Assembly: GCF_024197615.1 (NCBI RefSeq)
Contig: NZ_JAKUKE010000001.1
Span: 977,570 to 1,041,569, forward strand
Direction: 5' to 3'
DNA length: 64,000 nucleotides
Source of the DNA: Desulfuromonas sp. KJ2020
Lineage (GTDB): Bacteria; Desulfobacterota; Desulfuromonadia; Desulfuromonadales; SZUA-540
The notes under the pieces are model-generated. The model made no database searches. It saw only the letters and a list, made by a program, of their open reading frames with translations, and had not been told where the DNA came from. The translations under genes and the position numbers were made by a program. This document shows positions 1 through 9,419 of this stretch, in pieces; positions within the stretch are counted from its first letter, which is position 1; every line of letters begins with the position of its first letter.

Positions 1-1963
1 GAGGTGAGCCCTTGAGCTGCGATACCGAGTGGGCTTCCTGATATTCGCTCATGTTGATCGTGACCATGAAGCGTTCGCCGCCGTAAAGGACGTCGGCAAT
101 AGCGCGCGCCGTTTCCGTTTTGCCCACGCCGCTGGGTCCTGTGAGCAGAAAGACGCCGATAGGCGCGTCTGCGTCGCCCAGACCAACCCGGTTGCTGCGC
201 AGGGCTTGTCCGATGGCGTGAATGGCCTCGGTTTGCCCAACGATGCGCTGACCGAGCAGCGTTTCGAAGTCGAGCAGGCTGGCAAGGTCGCTCTTGACCA
301 TGCGGCCGACGGGAATGCCGGTCCAGTCGGCCACGACCTGAGCGATGGTTTCGGCGTTGACCTCCGGCTGCACCAGGGGCGATTCCTGCTGAATCTCCTG
401 CAGATGCTGCTGCAGTTCTTCCACCTTGGCACTGTCGCAGGGCTGTCGGCGCATCGCCTGAATCTGACGGACCAGCTCCAGTTCCGCCTGCCAGCGTCCC
501 TGCAGGGTTTTGACCTGTGTGGCGGTCTCCTCGCGTTGCTGGTGCAAGCGGTTCTGCAGGGCTTCATCCACCGGCAGTCCCAGATCGGTCTCCTCTTGCA
601 GGTGGCGCAGACGACGTTCAACAAAGGCGAGCTGCTCCTGGGCACTATCAAGCTCGGCTGGCGTGGCTGCCTGGCCCATACAGACGCGTGCCGCGGCGGT
701 GTCGAGCAGATCAATGGCTTTGTCGGGGAGAAAGCGGCCATTGATGTAGCGGCTGGAGAGGCGAACGGCCGCCTCCACAGCCTGATCCGTAATCAGCGCC
801 TTGTGGTGTTCCTGATAGTGGGATTTGAGACCATTGAGCATGACGATGGCTGTTTCTTCTGAGGGTTCGTCAATTTTGACCATCTGGAAACGGCGCTCCA
901 GGGCGGCGTCCCGCTCGAAGTACTTCTTGTACTCAGACCAGGTAGTGGCGGCCAGAGTGCGCAGTTCACCTCGCGCCAAGGCCGGCTTGAGCAGGTTGGC
1001 GGCATCCCCCATACCTGCATCGCCGCCGGCGCCAATCAGGGTGTGGGCCTCATCGATAAAGAGAATAATGGGGACATCACTGGCGCGGATCTCTTCGAAT
1101 ACGGACTTGAGGCGCTTCTCGAACTCCCCCTTGACCCCCGCGCCCGCCTGCAAGAGGCCCAGATCGAGACAGACCAGCCGCACATTTTTCAGACTATCGG
1201 GGACGCTCCCGGCGACAATGCGCAAAGCTAGTCCTTCCACCACGGCCGATTTCCCCACACCGGGCTCGCCCACGAGAATGGGGTTGTTCTTGCGGCGCCG
1301 GGTAAGAATGTCGATCATTTGACGGATTTCGTCGTTGCGGCCGAGAACCGGATCGATCTCCCCCGTTCTGGCCTTGGCGGTAAAGTCGGTGGTATAGGCG
1401 TCGAGATGCGGCGTGGGGCCCGTCACCTGACCGGGAGACGCGGTATTAGCTGAAGGGGGCGCAGTCGGGGCTGGTTCCAGGGAGGGCTGACCTTCCACGG
1501 AGATAGCCAGAATCTGGGCCGCCTCCGCCTCGATCATTTCTCGAGAAAGGCCGTCCAGCAGCAGCCAGGCCTGCCCGGGGAGCAAGGGGGCGATTTCCAG
1601 CAAGGCTTCAAGCAGAGCCCGTGAACGGATTTGAGCCTGTGGGTCGTGCAGGGAGGTTAACGTCCAGGCCCGCTCCAACCATTCCAACAAATGATGGGAA
1701 AAGGCGGGCTTGTGATGATTGCCGCAACGCCAGCGGGCCAGGTCGTCAAGTAGCTTTTGCCAGAGCTGGTCGAGGTTGATGCCGTAGTGGCACAGCAGCA
1801 AGTCAAAATCCCCCTCGCCTCGTTCCAACAATTTGATAACGACATGCTCAAGGCCAATTTCGTAGTGGCCGCGCATGGCGGCAAAACTGGCGGCTGATTC
1901 CAGAGCATTAAGACAGTGCGGGTTCAGCTTTTCAAGCAGCCTTTTGATGTGAGTCGATCTCAT
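1..1963 (-). CDS. tssH: T6SS AAA+ ATPase TssH/ClpV (3' end outside window)
   Basis: ClpV is the cytoplasmic double AAA+ ATPase that disassembles contracted TssB/TssC sheaths so that the T6SS can be reused. The 654 codons present show a Clp-type N-terminal domain (about residues 1-150), a first Walker A motif GEPGVGKSA near residue 230 with Walker B ILFIDEAH near 300, a coiled middle domain, and a second Walker A GPSGVGKT near 605. The family is usually about 850-900 residues, so the C-terminal part of the second AAA+ domain lies beyond the left edge. The ATG is preceded by a purine-rich GGGGGAA. It is the last visible gene of the T6SS operon, 32 bp after tssG. The ClpV rather than ClpB assignment rests on context and on the divergent N-domain. 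Confidence 0.93.
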   Translation of the reverse strand, partial: MRSTHIKRLLEKLNPHCLNALESAASFAAMRGHYEIGLEHVVIKLLERGEGDFDLLLCHYGINLDQLWQKLLDDLARWRCGNHHKPAFSHHLLEWLERAWTLTSLHDPQAQIRSRALLEALLEIAPLLPGQAWLLLDGLSREMIEAEAAQILAISVEGQPSLEPAPTAPPSANTASPGQVTGPTPHLDAYTTDFTAKARTGEIDPVLGRNDEIRQMIDILTRRRKNNPILVGEPGVGKSAVVEGLALRIVAGSVPDSLKNVRLVCLDLGLLQAGAGVKGEFEKRLKSVFEEIRASDVPIILFIDEAHTLIGAGGDAGMGDAANLLKPALARGELRTLAATTWSEYKKYFERDAALERRFQMVKIDEPSEETAIVMLNGLKSHYQEHHKALITDQAVEAAVRLSSRYINGRFLPDKAIDLLDTAAARVCMGQAATPAELDSAQEQLAFVERRLRHLQEETDLGLPVDEALQNRLHQQREETATQVKTLQGRWQAELELVRQIQAMRRQPCDSAKVEELQQHLQEIQQESPLVQPEVNAETIAQVVADWTGIPVGRMVKSDLASLLDFETLLGQRIVGQTEAIHAIGQALRSNRVGLGDADAPIGVFLLTGPSGVGKTETARAIADVLYGGERFMVTINMSEYQEAHSVSQLKGSP

Positions 1964-1995
1964 GATTCCCCCGAAGAGTACGGATTAAAAAATGA

Positions 1996-2991
1996 TCAAG
2001 CTGCCAGGTGAAGGCGACCTGGCCCTGATGTTGTGGTGGTTTGACGGCAGGCGGCCAGACTGGCGGAAGACAGGAGCACGCGCTGCCCTTGAGGCGCCGC
2101 CGTGCCCAGCCAGCAGCCCCAGCCCAGGATGAGGTGAGGGTAGCCGAGGCAAGCGGTCTGACCCGCCGCTGACTGGATATTCAGCTCCAGGTCGTAGTCG
2201 AGTCCCGGTTCCAGATAGTCCCCCAGCAGGCTGCCGATGGCCAGGGCCAGAGGTTCTCCCGGACGTAAAGCCAGCGCTTTTTCAAAAGACAGCGGACCGG
2301 CAAGAATGCGGACATGGCTGTTCACCGCCAAAAGGCGGTCGCCCAACAGGGCGTTGCTTCCCAGAAGGCACTTTTCACCCAATGTGGCGGGTTCATCTAT
2401 GCCGATCCAGCGGGGAACGTTCTGCCGCAGACGAACAGGGGCGTCGAGAAAGTCGGCCAGCATGCCGCACAGGGCCTGGCTGCTTCGGATGCGGGTACCG
2501 AATACACCGGCGTAGTCGATTCGCCCTGTAGCGACCGACAATCCCGAGAAGGCGGCCAGATACCGACTGTAGAGACTTTTTGTGCCGCCGTGGTGGTTCA
2601 GTTTTTTCCAGGCCATGAACAGCAGGGTATACAGGCGCTGGCTGAACAGGTTCAAAAAAGCGCTCAGCTCGTCGCTGCCGTCCTTGTCCCGGGCCGTGAT
2701 GTCGTTGAAATACTGAGGCAGCGGGGAGTCGACGCCGTAGAGCCCCATGAAGTTCAGTTCGAGACGATAGCGCTGATCCCGGTCGCGAAAGCAGCGGCGT
2801 ATCTCACCGGCGGGATAGGAGAGCTCCCGGGCCGGAGTCGGGACGATGAAGCGATGCAGTTCTTGGTCCCCATCCCCGCCACGACAGCTCATTTCCATCA
2901 GATGAAGCGCCTGAAAAGCGGTGTAGGCTGACGGTCGGGCAAGCAGGTCTTCGATCAGATGAGAAAGTTTTCCCCGAGCAAAGGTTCCCAT
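1996..2991 (-). CDS. tssG: T6SS baseplate subunit TssG
   Basis: TssG (VasB/ImpH family) forms the T6SS baseplate wedge with TssF, TssE and TssK. At 331 residues it has the normal family length. Family-like features are an N-terminal stretch around FQALHLME (residues 25-32), a central YGVDSPLP segment (near residue 85) where the family has GxxSPLP, and a LGWGCWLG segment near the C-terminus. Its first 37 bp overlap the end of tssF in another frame, which suggests translational coupling. I see nothing unusual in its length or codon use. Confidence 0.92.
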   Translation of the reverse strand: MGTFARGKLSHLIEDLLARPSAYTAFQALHLMEMSCRGGDGDQELHRFIVPTPARELSYPAGEIRRCFRDRDQRYRLELNFMGLYGVDSPLPQYFNDITARDKDGSDELSAFLNLFSQRLYTLLFMAWKKLNHHGGTKSLYSRYLAAFSGLSVATGRIDYAGVFGTRIRSSQALCGMLADFLDAPVRLRQNVPRWIGIDEPATLGEKCLLGSNALLGDRLLAVNSHVRILAGPLSFEKALALRPGEPLALAIGSLLGDYLEPGLDYDLELNIQSAAGQTACLGYPHLILGWGCWLGTAAPQGQRVLLSSASLAACRQTTTTSGPGRLHLAA

Positions 2992-4712
2992 ATCAATTCA
3001 CTTTTAGACGGGCTCAGCTGTGAGCCGGTTTGCACAAAGGCGTTGATGGTGACGTACATGGTAAAAAAATGGTGCAAAATGGTGCCAAAGAGATAGACAT
3101 CCGCCGGGGACAGGTAATCCCTTTCAGCCATCTTCAGCTGAATATCCACGCCGCGCAGCAGGGCCCCCCGGTGGATGCGATGCAGAGGTTTCAGCTGGAT
3201 TTCGGTGACGCCTCGAATACGTCGCCGGTTCTGAGGCTGATCGCTCCAGTTATAGAGCATGAGGAGTTGTTGAAGGTTGTCCCGACTGGCCAGGCTGTTG
3301 TAGCCGACGCTCAGATGGGTCACCAGGGCCATGCGGTAGTCGTCGCGCTGGGGCGGCAGCCGCATGGGGGTGGGGCGCGTGATGTTGCAGGCCGTGACAT
3401 TGGTCGGAAAGCCCTGTCCCGGCGATCGGATGTCGCCCGTCTGCAAATGGTCCCTGGGGACGTTTCCGTTAAAGACAGTGATGTCGCAGGAGAGAGTCTC
3501 GACCTCTTCGCCCAAGGCGCCTCCGGTCACGAGGTAGGTCAGGGGACGCAGGCCTTCGCGGTGGCGATGGCCGACTTGAAAATAGGTCTCCTGGTGGTCG
3601 CCGTGATCAAACTGAGGCAGGGAAGAATAGTTTTTTCGCAGCCCCGTTCGCGGTTGGGCGCCGGTCACGCGGTTGACGCTGTAGACCTGCAAGCTGGCCG
3701 GATTGTTGTTGTTGGCGATAACCGGGTATTCCCATTGGCGGTGATGGAGCTGGATCGGTTCGCTGCTGCTTTCAAACAGATTGATGGCCGGGGCGCAATG
3801 CAGGCGAAAGTTGTCTTTGCTCAGGCGCAGATCGTCGCCGAGAGACTCCCGCAAGTGGCAAAGGATCTCGAATTCACAGCAGTCGTCCGGCCAGGCCAGG
3901 CGATCCAGGTGATGTACGGCGACGAAGAGATACTTCTCCGGAAAGCAGAAGTATTCGTGCAGGAGGTGAAAACCGGGGAAATCGCGGCCGGATGAAGGAA
4001 TCATGACCTGATCGGCGTCAAGATGGCAGGGCTTTACCGTTTCCTGTCCTCCCAGCCGGAACGGCGGGTGTGGGTGGCCCGGAAAGACGATTTCGACCTG
4101 AGCGATCTGTGCGGTGAAGCTGTGGTAGAGTTCCATGGCGGTGGAATGGTCGCCATGGAGATAGATTTTCAGACTTTTCAGATCGAGTTCATCGGGGGAA
4201 ACGTCGTGATCCAACTGGAAGTGCAGGCGGGCCGTCTGGCGGCCGTGCACCGGGGCGTCGAGCTGAAAGTTTGCCAGACGTAGGGGCTGCAGTTCCACCT
4301 CGCTGGTCGTCCGGAAGCGGCAGTGAACCCGTTCGTCCAGGGCTCCTGGCCCTTGTCCCGGTACGTTGATGCTGCCGCTGGAGAGTTGGGTTCCCCGGGG
4401 CAGGGTCAGAGCCTGCGGCAGCTGTCCCGGACGGGGCGTGAACTGCATGATGCAGCAGGAGGGAAAGGGCCGCAGAAAACAGGGGCGCACATGGCTGAGC
4501 AGGGCCTCGGACAGCTCGGGGATGTCATCGTCGATGCGCTGCTTGACCTCGGCCGTCAGAAAAGCCATCCCCTCCAGCAGGCGTTCCACATAAGGGTCGC
4601 GATCCTTGACATCCAGCAGATTCAGCAGGCGTGCCTTTTCGGGAAAGGCCCGGGCGAACTCCTGGGCCGTTTCCTGCAAAAGGCGCATTTCGGCATCGAA
4701 GTAACTACCCAT
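2955..4712 (-). CDS. tssF: T6SS baseplate subunit TssF
   Basis: TssF (VasA/ImpG family) is the largest baseplate wedge protein and binds TssG in a 2:1 ratio. The 585-residue product has the usual length. It opens with the family's recognisable N-terminus of the form YFDAEMRLLQ..A.EFA..FP, followed by DPYVERLLEGMAFL (about residues 37-50), the segment that marks TssF. The start codon overlaps the end of tssE by 8 bp and the end overlaps tssG, so tssE-tssF-tssG are tightly coupled. Confidence 0.94.
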   Translation of the reverse strand: MGSYFDAEMRLLQETAQEFARAFPEKARLLNLLDVKDRDPYVERLLEGMAFLTAEVKQRIDDDIPELSEALLSHVRPCFLRPFPSCCIMQFTPRPGQLPQALTLPRGTQLSSGSINVPGQGPGALDERVHCRFRTTSEVELQPLRLANFQLDAPVHGRQTARLHFQLDHDVSPDELDLKSLKIYLHGDHSTAMELYHSFTAQIAQVEIVFPGHPHPPFRLGGQETVKPCHLDADQVMIPSSGRDFPGFHLLHEYFCFPEKYLFVAVHHLDRLAWPDDCCEFEILCHLRESLGDDLRLSKDNFRLHCAPAINLFESSSEPIQLHHRQWEYPVIANNNNPASLQVYSVNRVTGAQPRTGLRKNYSSLPQFDHGDHQETYFQVGHRHREGLRPLTYLVTGGALGEEVETLSCDITVFNGNVPRDHLQTGDIRSPGQGFPTNVTACNITRPTPMRLPPQRDDYRMALVTHLSVGYNSLASRDNLQQLLMLYNWSDQPQNRRRIRGVTEIQLKPLHRIHRGALLRGVDIQLKMAERDYLSPADVYLFGTILHHFFTMYVTINAFVQTGSQLSPSKSELIWEPLLGENFLI

Positions 4713-5127
4713 GGTAATAATCTCCTCCGGTCGAAACGGTAATGTGGCCGCTACGAAAGAGGGTCACCAGGTAGCGGACCCGCTGGTGCCCCGGCAGAGT
4801 CCCGCAGAGTTCGAAAGCAGTCCCCTCTTGGTTGCCCTCCAGAGCCAGGGCGCGCACTTGCGGATGCTGCAGTCGGGGCTCGTAGAGGGAGACGCTTTGA
4901 CGCAGGCAGGCCATGATCTGGTCCCGGGAATAGGGGAGGGCTAGGTAGAGTGCCGCGATGTCCGGCATCCCGTAATCGGGGAGGTGGACCAGAGAGCCCC
5001 TGCGCGAATTGAACAGGCGCTGCAGATGGTCTCTGACGCACTGGCAGGCGGCGTCTCGGCCGCTGGTGCGTGAGTTCAACGGCGCGGCGTCAGGGAGCGT
5101 GAGTATGTCGAGAATGGTCTGGGTCAT
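4705..5127 (-). CDS. tssE: T6SS baseplate gp25-like protein TssE
   Basis: TssE is the counterpart of phage T4 gp25 that nucleates sheath polymerisation on the baseplate. The 140-residue product has a GPW/gp25 core: a segment around LNSRRGSLVHLPDYGMPD (about residues 35-52) matches the family pattern of RxGS..H.P.YG.PD. It sits between hcp and tssF, the common order in this kind of cluster. The long gap to hcp (59 bp) carries no obvious terminator. Confidence 0.92.
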   Translation of the reverse strand: MTQTILDILTLPDAAPLNSRTSGRDAACQCVRDHLQRLFNSRRGSLVHLPDYGMPDIAALYLALPYSRDQIMACLRQSVSLYEPRLQHPQVRALALEGNQEGTAFELCGTLPGHQRVRYLVTLFRSGHITVSTGGDYYHG

Positions 5128-5186
5128 AAAATCCGAAGGCCATCAATAAGCCGTACAGGGATTGGCTCCCTGTACGGCGTGGTGGT

Positions 5187-5672
5187 TTAGCGTCCTTCCG
5201 TCCAGGAGTCGGAGAAGGAGATATTGCCGTCAGTGTAGGCCCAGGTGATCTTGGCATAGCGACAAGCGACCTGCTCCAGGTGGGGATACCGCTCCTTGTC
5301 CAGATCCTTGACGTTGTGCATCGTCGGCTTGACCGAGGTGATCTTGACGTTCTCCAGGGTGTGGGAGAAATATTCCTCCTCGGTGCCGGTGTCGTTGATG
5401 CGATACCATTTCAATTCGATCTTTTTCAGGGTCTGCCCGTTGCTGCAGGCCTTGTACAGATAAGGGGTGGCGTTGTCGAAGGCTTTCATGAAAATGAAAG
5501 GTTCGTGCTTGCGGGTGCCGGTCAGGCTGCCGGTATCGCTGTCGGTCGGGATGCGCAGCTCATGGTCGAAACCGAGAATCTCGATAGTTCCTTCGCGACC
5601 GGAAACCTTGACCGGACCCTCTACCTTGGACCCCTGATCGTCAAGGATGGTCATGTAGCCTGGAATTGCCAT
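5187..5672 (-). CDS. hcp: T6SS tube protein Hcp (TssD)
   Basis: Hcp stacks as hexameric rings to form the inner tube, and is also secreted and can carry effectors. I chose the start that gives a 161-residue protein beginning MAIPGYM, because AGGAGGA lies seven bases upstream; the longer frame from 5714 lacks such a site. Family features are the N-terminal ...GYMTI segment, HEPF near residue 66, and a C-terminal region running YAKITWAYTDG. Length and sequence are typical of Hcp1-type proteins. Confidence 0.94.
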   Translation of the reverse strand: MAIPGYMTILDDQGSKVEGPVKVSGREGTIEILGFDHELRIPTDSDTGSLTGTRKHEPFIFMKAFDNATPYLYKACSNGQTLKKIELKWYRINDTGTEEEYFSHTLENVKITSVKPTMHNVKDLDKERYPHLEQVACRYAKITWAYTDGNISFSDSWTEGR

Positions 5673-5746
5673 ACTTTTCCTCCTCTTGGACATTAGTGGC
5701 GGTGCTCTGTGCACCGGTTATAAGTTGGATGCCCTGTGGCCGGTAA

Positions 5747-7288
5747 TCAGTTGTTGTCGCGGGGCATCTGCGCAACAAGCTTGAGCTGTACATCCACCCC
5801 TTCGATCTGGAAGTGGGGCTGAACAAAGAGATCGACGCTGAAATAGCCCGGGTTCTCCGGGATCTCCTTGACCATAACCTTGCCGTCGCGCAGGGGGTGG
5901 ATGGCGATGAGTTCGGGTTCCGGATCTTTCATTTTGGTGACCAGGGTTTGCAGCCAGCTGTTCAATTCGTTCTCCAGGACCTGGCGGCTCTTGGAAGAAC
6001 CAATATTTTCCCGCTGCAGCACTTTGAGGTAGTGGGCCAGCCTGGAGACCAGAAAGATATAGGGCAGCCGCGAATTGATCATACTGTTGGCATTGGCGTT
6101 GGCATCGGCATATTCCGCCGGTCTCTGTACCGAATTGGCCGAGAAAAAACAGGCAAAGTCGCTGTTCTTGTAGTAGCTCAGGGGGATAAAGCCGAGGTTG
6201 GCCATTTCCAGTTCGCGCGTTTCGGAGATAAGCATTTCCGTCGGCATTTTCATCTGCATGCCCTTGCCCGTGTCGTGCATGTGGACTGGCAGGTTGGCGA
6301 CCTTGCCGCCCGCTTCCGGACCACGGATGTTGACGGCCCAGCCATGCTGAGCGAAGCTCTGGGCGATGTTGCCGGCAAAGGCGAAGACCGGGTTGCCGAA
6401 CAGGTAATTGCGATGATCCTGGCCACTGACGTCTTCTTCGTAGTTGAAGGTTCGCACGGGTGTGCTGTCCTGGCCGTAGGGAAGGCGAAGCAGGAAACGG
6501 GGCGTCAACAGGCCGATATAACGGGCGTCTTCGGTGGCCCGAAAACTTTTCCAGCGCGTATATTCGGCTTTTTCCATGTAATTGGTGAGATCGTTGATCT
6601 TGGCGATTTCGTCGACACTTTCCTTGCCGAAGAAGCGGGCGCCCACCGAAGCCAGAAATGGGCAGTGCGCACTGGCGGACACCTTGGAAATGTCGCGCAA
6701 AAGGGCGGTGTCCTGGGCCGAATTGTCGAATTCATAGTTGCCGATGATGGACGAAAAGGGCTCGCCACCGGGGGTGTCGTATTCATTGACGTAGACGTGA
6801 CGATAGAGGCCGGTCTGAATAATTTCCGGGGCTTCCTCGAAGTCCTCCCGCAGATCCTCCTTGGTGCAATCCAGAATTTCGACCTTGGTGTTGCGCCGGA
6901 AGTCGCAGCGGTCCACCAAGAACTGGAGCCCTCGCCAGGAACTCTCGATTTGCTGGAAGCGGGGATGATGCAGGATGGCGTCGAGCTGCCCGCTGATGGT
7001 TTGATCAATCTGGGCGATATAGCGATCCAGCAGCACCTTGTCGATGCGCTCGATCTGGGCGCTGTTGCGGGCGGTCAGGTCAAGAAACACCTGGATTCCG
7101 GCGGTGAGGCGCTGCTGCAGAGAGATGTCCGCCATCTGCGATGCATCGGCGAAGCGGGTCAATTGAATGGATTCCCGCAGCGGATCGATATCAACCAGTT
7201 TGCACAGGCGTTCATAGGCGTTCTCGGCGTCGAGAACACGTTCTTCCGGGCTTGCGTTTAACTTGGCGGCGGCTTGCTGTGTGCTCAT
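5747..7288 (-). CDS. tssC: T6SS sheath large subunit TssC (VipB)
   Basis: TssC pairs with TssB to build the contractile sheath around the Hcp tube. The start beginning MSTQQAAAK (513 residues) is preferred over an upstream codon at 7360 because a GGGAG lies just upstream and the shorter protein fits the family length. Recognisable blocks include SSWRGLQFLVDR (near residue 115), GEPFSSIIGNYEF, and a middle RFLLRLPYG block. tssB is immediately upstream, with only a 20-bp gap. Confidence 0.95.
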   Translation of the reverse strand: MSTQQAAAKLNASPEERVLDAENAYERLCKLVDIDPLRESIQLTRFADASQMADISLQQRLTAGIQVFLDLTARNSAQIERIDKVLLDRYIAQIDQTISGQLDAILHHPRFQQIESSWRGLQFLVDRCDFRRNTKVEILDCTKEDLREDFEEAPEIIQTGLYRHVYVNEYDTPGGEPFSSIIGNYEFDNSAQDTALLRDISKVSASAHCPFLASVGARFFGKESVDEIAKINDLTNYMEKAEYTRWKSFRATEDARYIGLLTPRFLLRLPYGQDSTPVRTFNYEEDVSGQDHRNYLFGNPVFAFAGNIAQSFAQHGWAVNIRGPEAGGKVANLPVHMHDTGKGMQMKMPTEMLISETRELEMANLGFIPLSYYKNSDFACFFSANSVQRPAEYADANANANSMINSRLPYIFLVSRLAHYLKVLQRENIGSSKSRQVLENELNSWLQTLVTKMKDPEPELIAIHPLRDGKVMVKEIPENPGYFSVDLFVQPHFQIEGVDVQLKLVAQMPRDNN

Positions 7289-7308
7289 AGATGTGTTCTC
7301 CCAGAGGG

Positions 7309-7836
7309 TTAAATGCTGCGAATGTCCACGGCGGCGGTCTGTTCGGCCTGAACGAGCCACTTTTCCAGTTCTTTTTTCAGCCCTTCCAGCTGCGGTTGAT
7401 TGCCGACGATCTTTTCCAGCTCCTTGCGGAACTTGGCGTTGTCCAGCAGGTTGGATTTGAGATCTTTCAACAGATTGCGCATGGCCATAAGACTGTGCAG
7501 TTCGGGAATCTGCTGGGCGACATGGTCGGGGCGAAAATCCTTCATCGACTTGAAGGAGAGCCCCACTGAAATTTCACTGCCGTCTTTGGCCAGCAGATTG
7601 GGCACATCCATCCGGGCCGAGGGAGCCAGATCGGCCATGACGGATTCAAAGTTGTCTTTGTTAATGATGATCCTTTCCCGGTCCGCCACTTTGCCCTTGG
7701 TCTGGCCGTTACTGAAGTCGCCCATAACCAGCATTTTCAGGGGGAGTTCCATCTTTTTTTTGTGGCCGCCGGATTCCACGTCCAGGGACAGGTTGATGCG
7801 GGCCTTGGGTATCTCTTTTTGATAACTGTCACTCAT
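7309..7836 (-). CDS. tssB: T6SS sheath small subunit TssB (VipA)
   Basis: TssB interlocks with TssC in the contractile sheath, and its C-terminal helix takes part in ClpV recognition after contraction. The 175-residue product has the usual start with a KARINLSLDVESGG segment followed by LPLKMLVMGDFS, and an RKELEKIVGNQPQLEGL helix near the C-terminus. A GGAGAC lies directly upstream of the ATG. It precedes tssC, as in nearly all T6SS loci. Confidence 0.95.
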   Translation of the reverse strand: MSDSYQKEIPKARINLSLDVESGGHKKKMELPLKMLVMGDFSNGQTKGKVADRERIIINKDNFESVMADLAPSARMDVPNLLAKDGSEISVGLSFKSMKDFRPDHVAQQIPELHSLMAMRNLLKDLKSNLLDNAKFRKELEKIVGNQPQLEGLKKELEKWLVQAEQTAAVDIRSI

Positions 7837-7895
7837 TCTTTGTCTCCTTCACTGCCGGGGTGCCCGGTGGGTTGTTTAATAAGTAAAAACGGATT

Positions 7896-9419
7896 TCAGA
7901 CAAAGCCGGCCGCCGCCTCAACATCGATGCGGCAGGCCAGTTTCTGCAGATGTTCGATCTGTTCCGTCAGCCTGCTTTTGAGCTCCTTCTCGGCGCCCTT
8001 GAGCATGCCCTGCAACAGAGCCGTGTGTTGCCGCAGTACGTCGACGGTCAGTTCAGGCTCCCAGGTCGACAGCGGCTCCTCAAGCAGGCGCGACTTCATC
8101 TCTTCGAAGAGAACCTGGGCAATGGAAGCCTTGCCGGCGGCGAGGCAGAGTTGCGCTTCGGTCATCTTCTTGTGCAGCCGCTGTTTTTCGGTCCCCATGG
8201 GAAGGGATCGCAGGCATTGAAGGGCCTCGGCAAGTTTTTTGTTGCGGGCCAGGGGCAGGGCTTCAGCCAGAAGTTCTTTCCGGAGGGCTTCTTCGGTGTC
8301 GTTTTCGGCGGATGTTCGGGGCCTGGCCGGGGCTTCCTGCCAGGTCTGTATCCACGTTAGGCAAGCGGCTCCGGTAAAGGGTGTGCCGTCGGCAAAGCTC
8401 AGACCGGTCAGCTGTGGATGGCGTTCCAGCAGATCACGCAGGCTGTTACGGATGAAGAGAGATATATCCGCGCGGCCCATCTGGTCCGCCGCGCTGGCGG
8501 CCTGCCACTGGAGGTCGAAGTAAAGGTGGAAACCCGGTTCGAAAAAGAGTTTCTCGCAGCAGCACAGGGCCTCGGCGCATGAACCGGCTGACAGCTTCTG
8601 TTGCAGCTCGGCCCAGCCGCTGGGTCTGGGCGGTGGGATACGGGTCAGGCCGTTTTCGTCAGGGGGGACGCCCAGGTTGCCCCAGCGCAGGGCCCGTGAA
8701 AAACCGAGGGCCCGCAGCCATTCCCCGCCCTCCAGCAGTCGGGTGTGCAGCTGGCGTGTCACCGTGGTCAGGTCGTGCTCCGAGGCCAAGGACAGCGTCG
8801 CTGTGGTCGGCACGGAAGCTGGCCCTCCCGAAGGCTCTTCCGAGGCGGCGGGACGCGAGCCGGGGGCCGCGGCCGGTGCTTCAGGTGGCCGCTGTTTGAG
8901 GCGTTTGTCGAGCCAGCCAGCCAGGGAGCTCAGGCGAGGAACTTCGTCGCCCAAGTGTTCCGTCAACAGGTGGTTGATCGCGGCGGTTTCCTCCTGAAGG
9001 TTCTGCAACAGAGCCGTTTCGGCCTTTTCTTCGTGCAACTCGACAAAAGAGACCAGCCGGGGATTGTTCAGCAGTCCCAGGGCCGCCACGCGGGCATTTT
9101 CATGGTGGGGAAAACAGTCCGCCCACAGATTTTCGACTAGCCCCCGGTAACAGCGCAGGGCGTCCAGAAGGCCGGCCGGACCATCGACATAAGTCGTTGA
9201 CAGCAGATGGTAGCCAGCCAGGCGCAGATCCTTGCTGGTCGCGCTGAGAAGCTTGCGGCAGAGTTTGGTCACTTCCGGATAGTTGGTGCCCTGGAGTTTG
9301 TCGAGCTCTTCCTTGATGAACAGGAATTCGTCCAGATAACGGGGATCGGTGCCTGCCGGCGAGTCACTTGTCAGAGGACGGCAGATGTCGGCCACCCAGG
9401 ATTCAGGTGAATAGGTCAT
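7896..9419 (-). CDS. tssA: T6SS TssA cap/priming protein (ImpA N-terminal domain)
   Basis: TssA proteins prime or cap tail-tube/sheath assembly. The 507-residue product carries the ImpA N-terminal domain: the segment SDSPAGTDPRYLDEF (about residues 18-32) and later AGYHLLSTTYVDGPAGLLDALR match the family. A proline/alanine-rich linker near residues 175-205 separates it from a helical C-terminal half of the VasJ-like long TssA class. Its ATG overlaps the tagF stop as ATGA, so the two are coupled. Confidence 0.9.
   Translation of the reverse strand: MTYSPESWVADICRPLTSDSPAGTDPRYLDEFLFIKEELDKLQGTNYPEVTKLCRKLLSATSKDLRLAGYHLLSTTYVDGPAGLLDALRCYRGLVENLWADCFPHHENARVAALGLLNNPRLVSFVELHEEKAETALLQNLQEETAAINHLLTEHLGDEVPRLSSLAGWLDKRLKQRPPEAPAAAPGSRPAASEEPSGGPASVPTTATLSLASEHDLTTVTRQLHTRLLEGGEWLRALGFSRALRWGNLGVPPDENGLTRIPPPRPSGWAELQQKLSAGSCAEALCCCEKLFFEPGFHLYFDLQWQAASAADQMGRADISLFIRNSLRDLLERHPQLTGLSFADGTPFTGAACLTWIQTWQEAPARPRTSAENDTEEALRKELLAEALPLARNKKLAEALQCLRSLPMGTEKQRLHKKMTEAQLCLAAGKASIAQVLFEEMKSRLLEEPLSTWEPELTVDVLRQHTALLQGMLKGAEKELKSRLTEQIEHLQKLACRIDVEAAAGFV

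Noticed and set aside
5813..7261. 482-codon plus-strand frame opposite tssC
   Set aside because: Antisense shadow of tssC; no ribosome-binding site or family resemblance.
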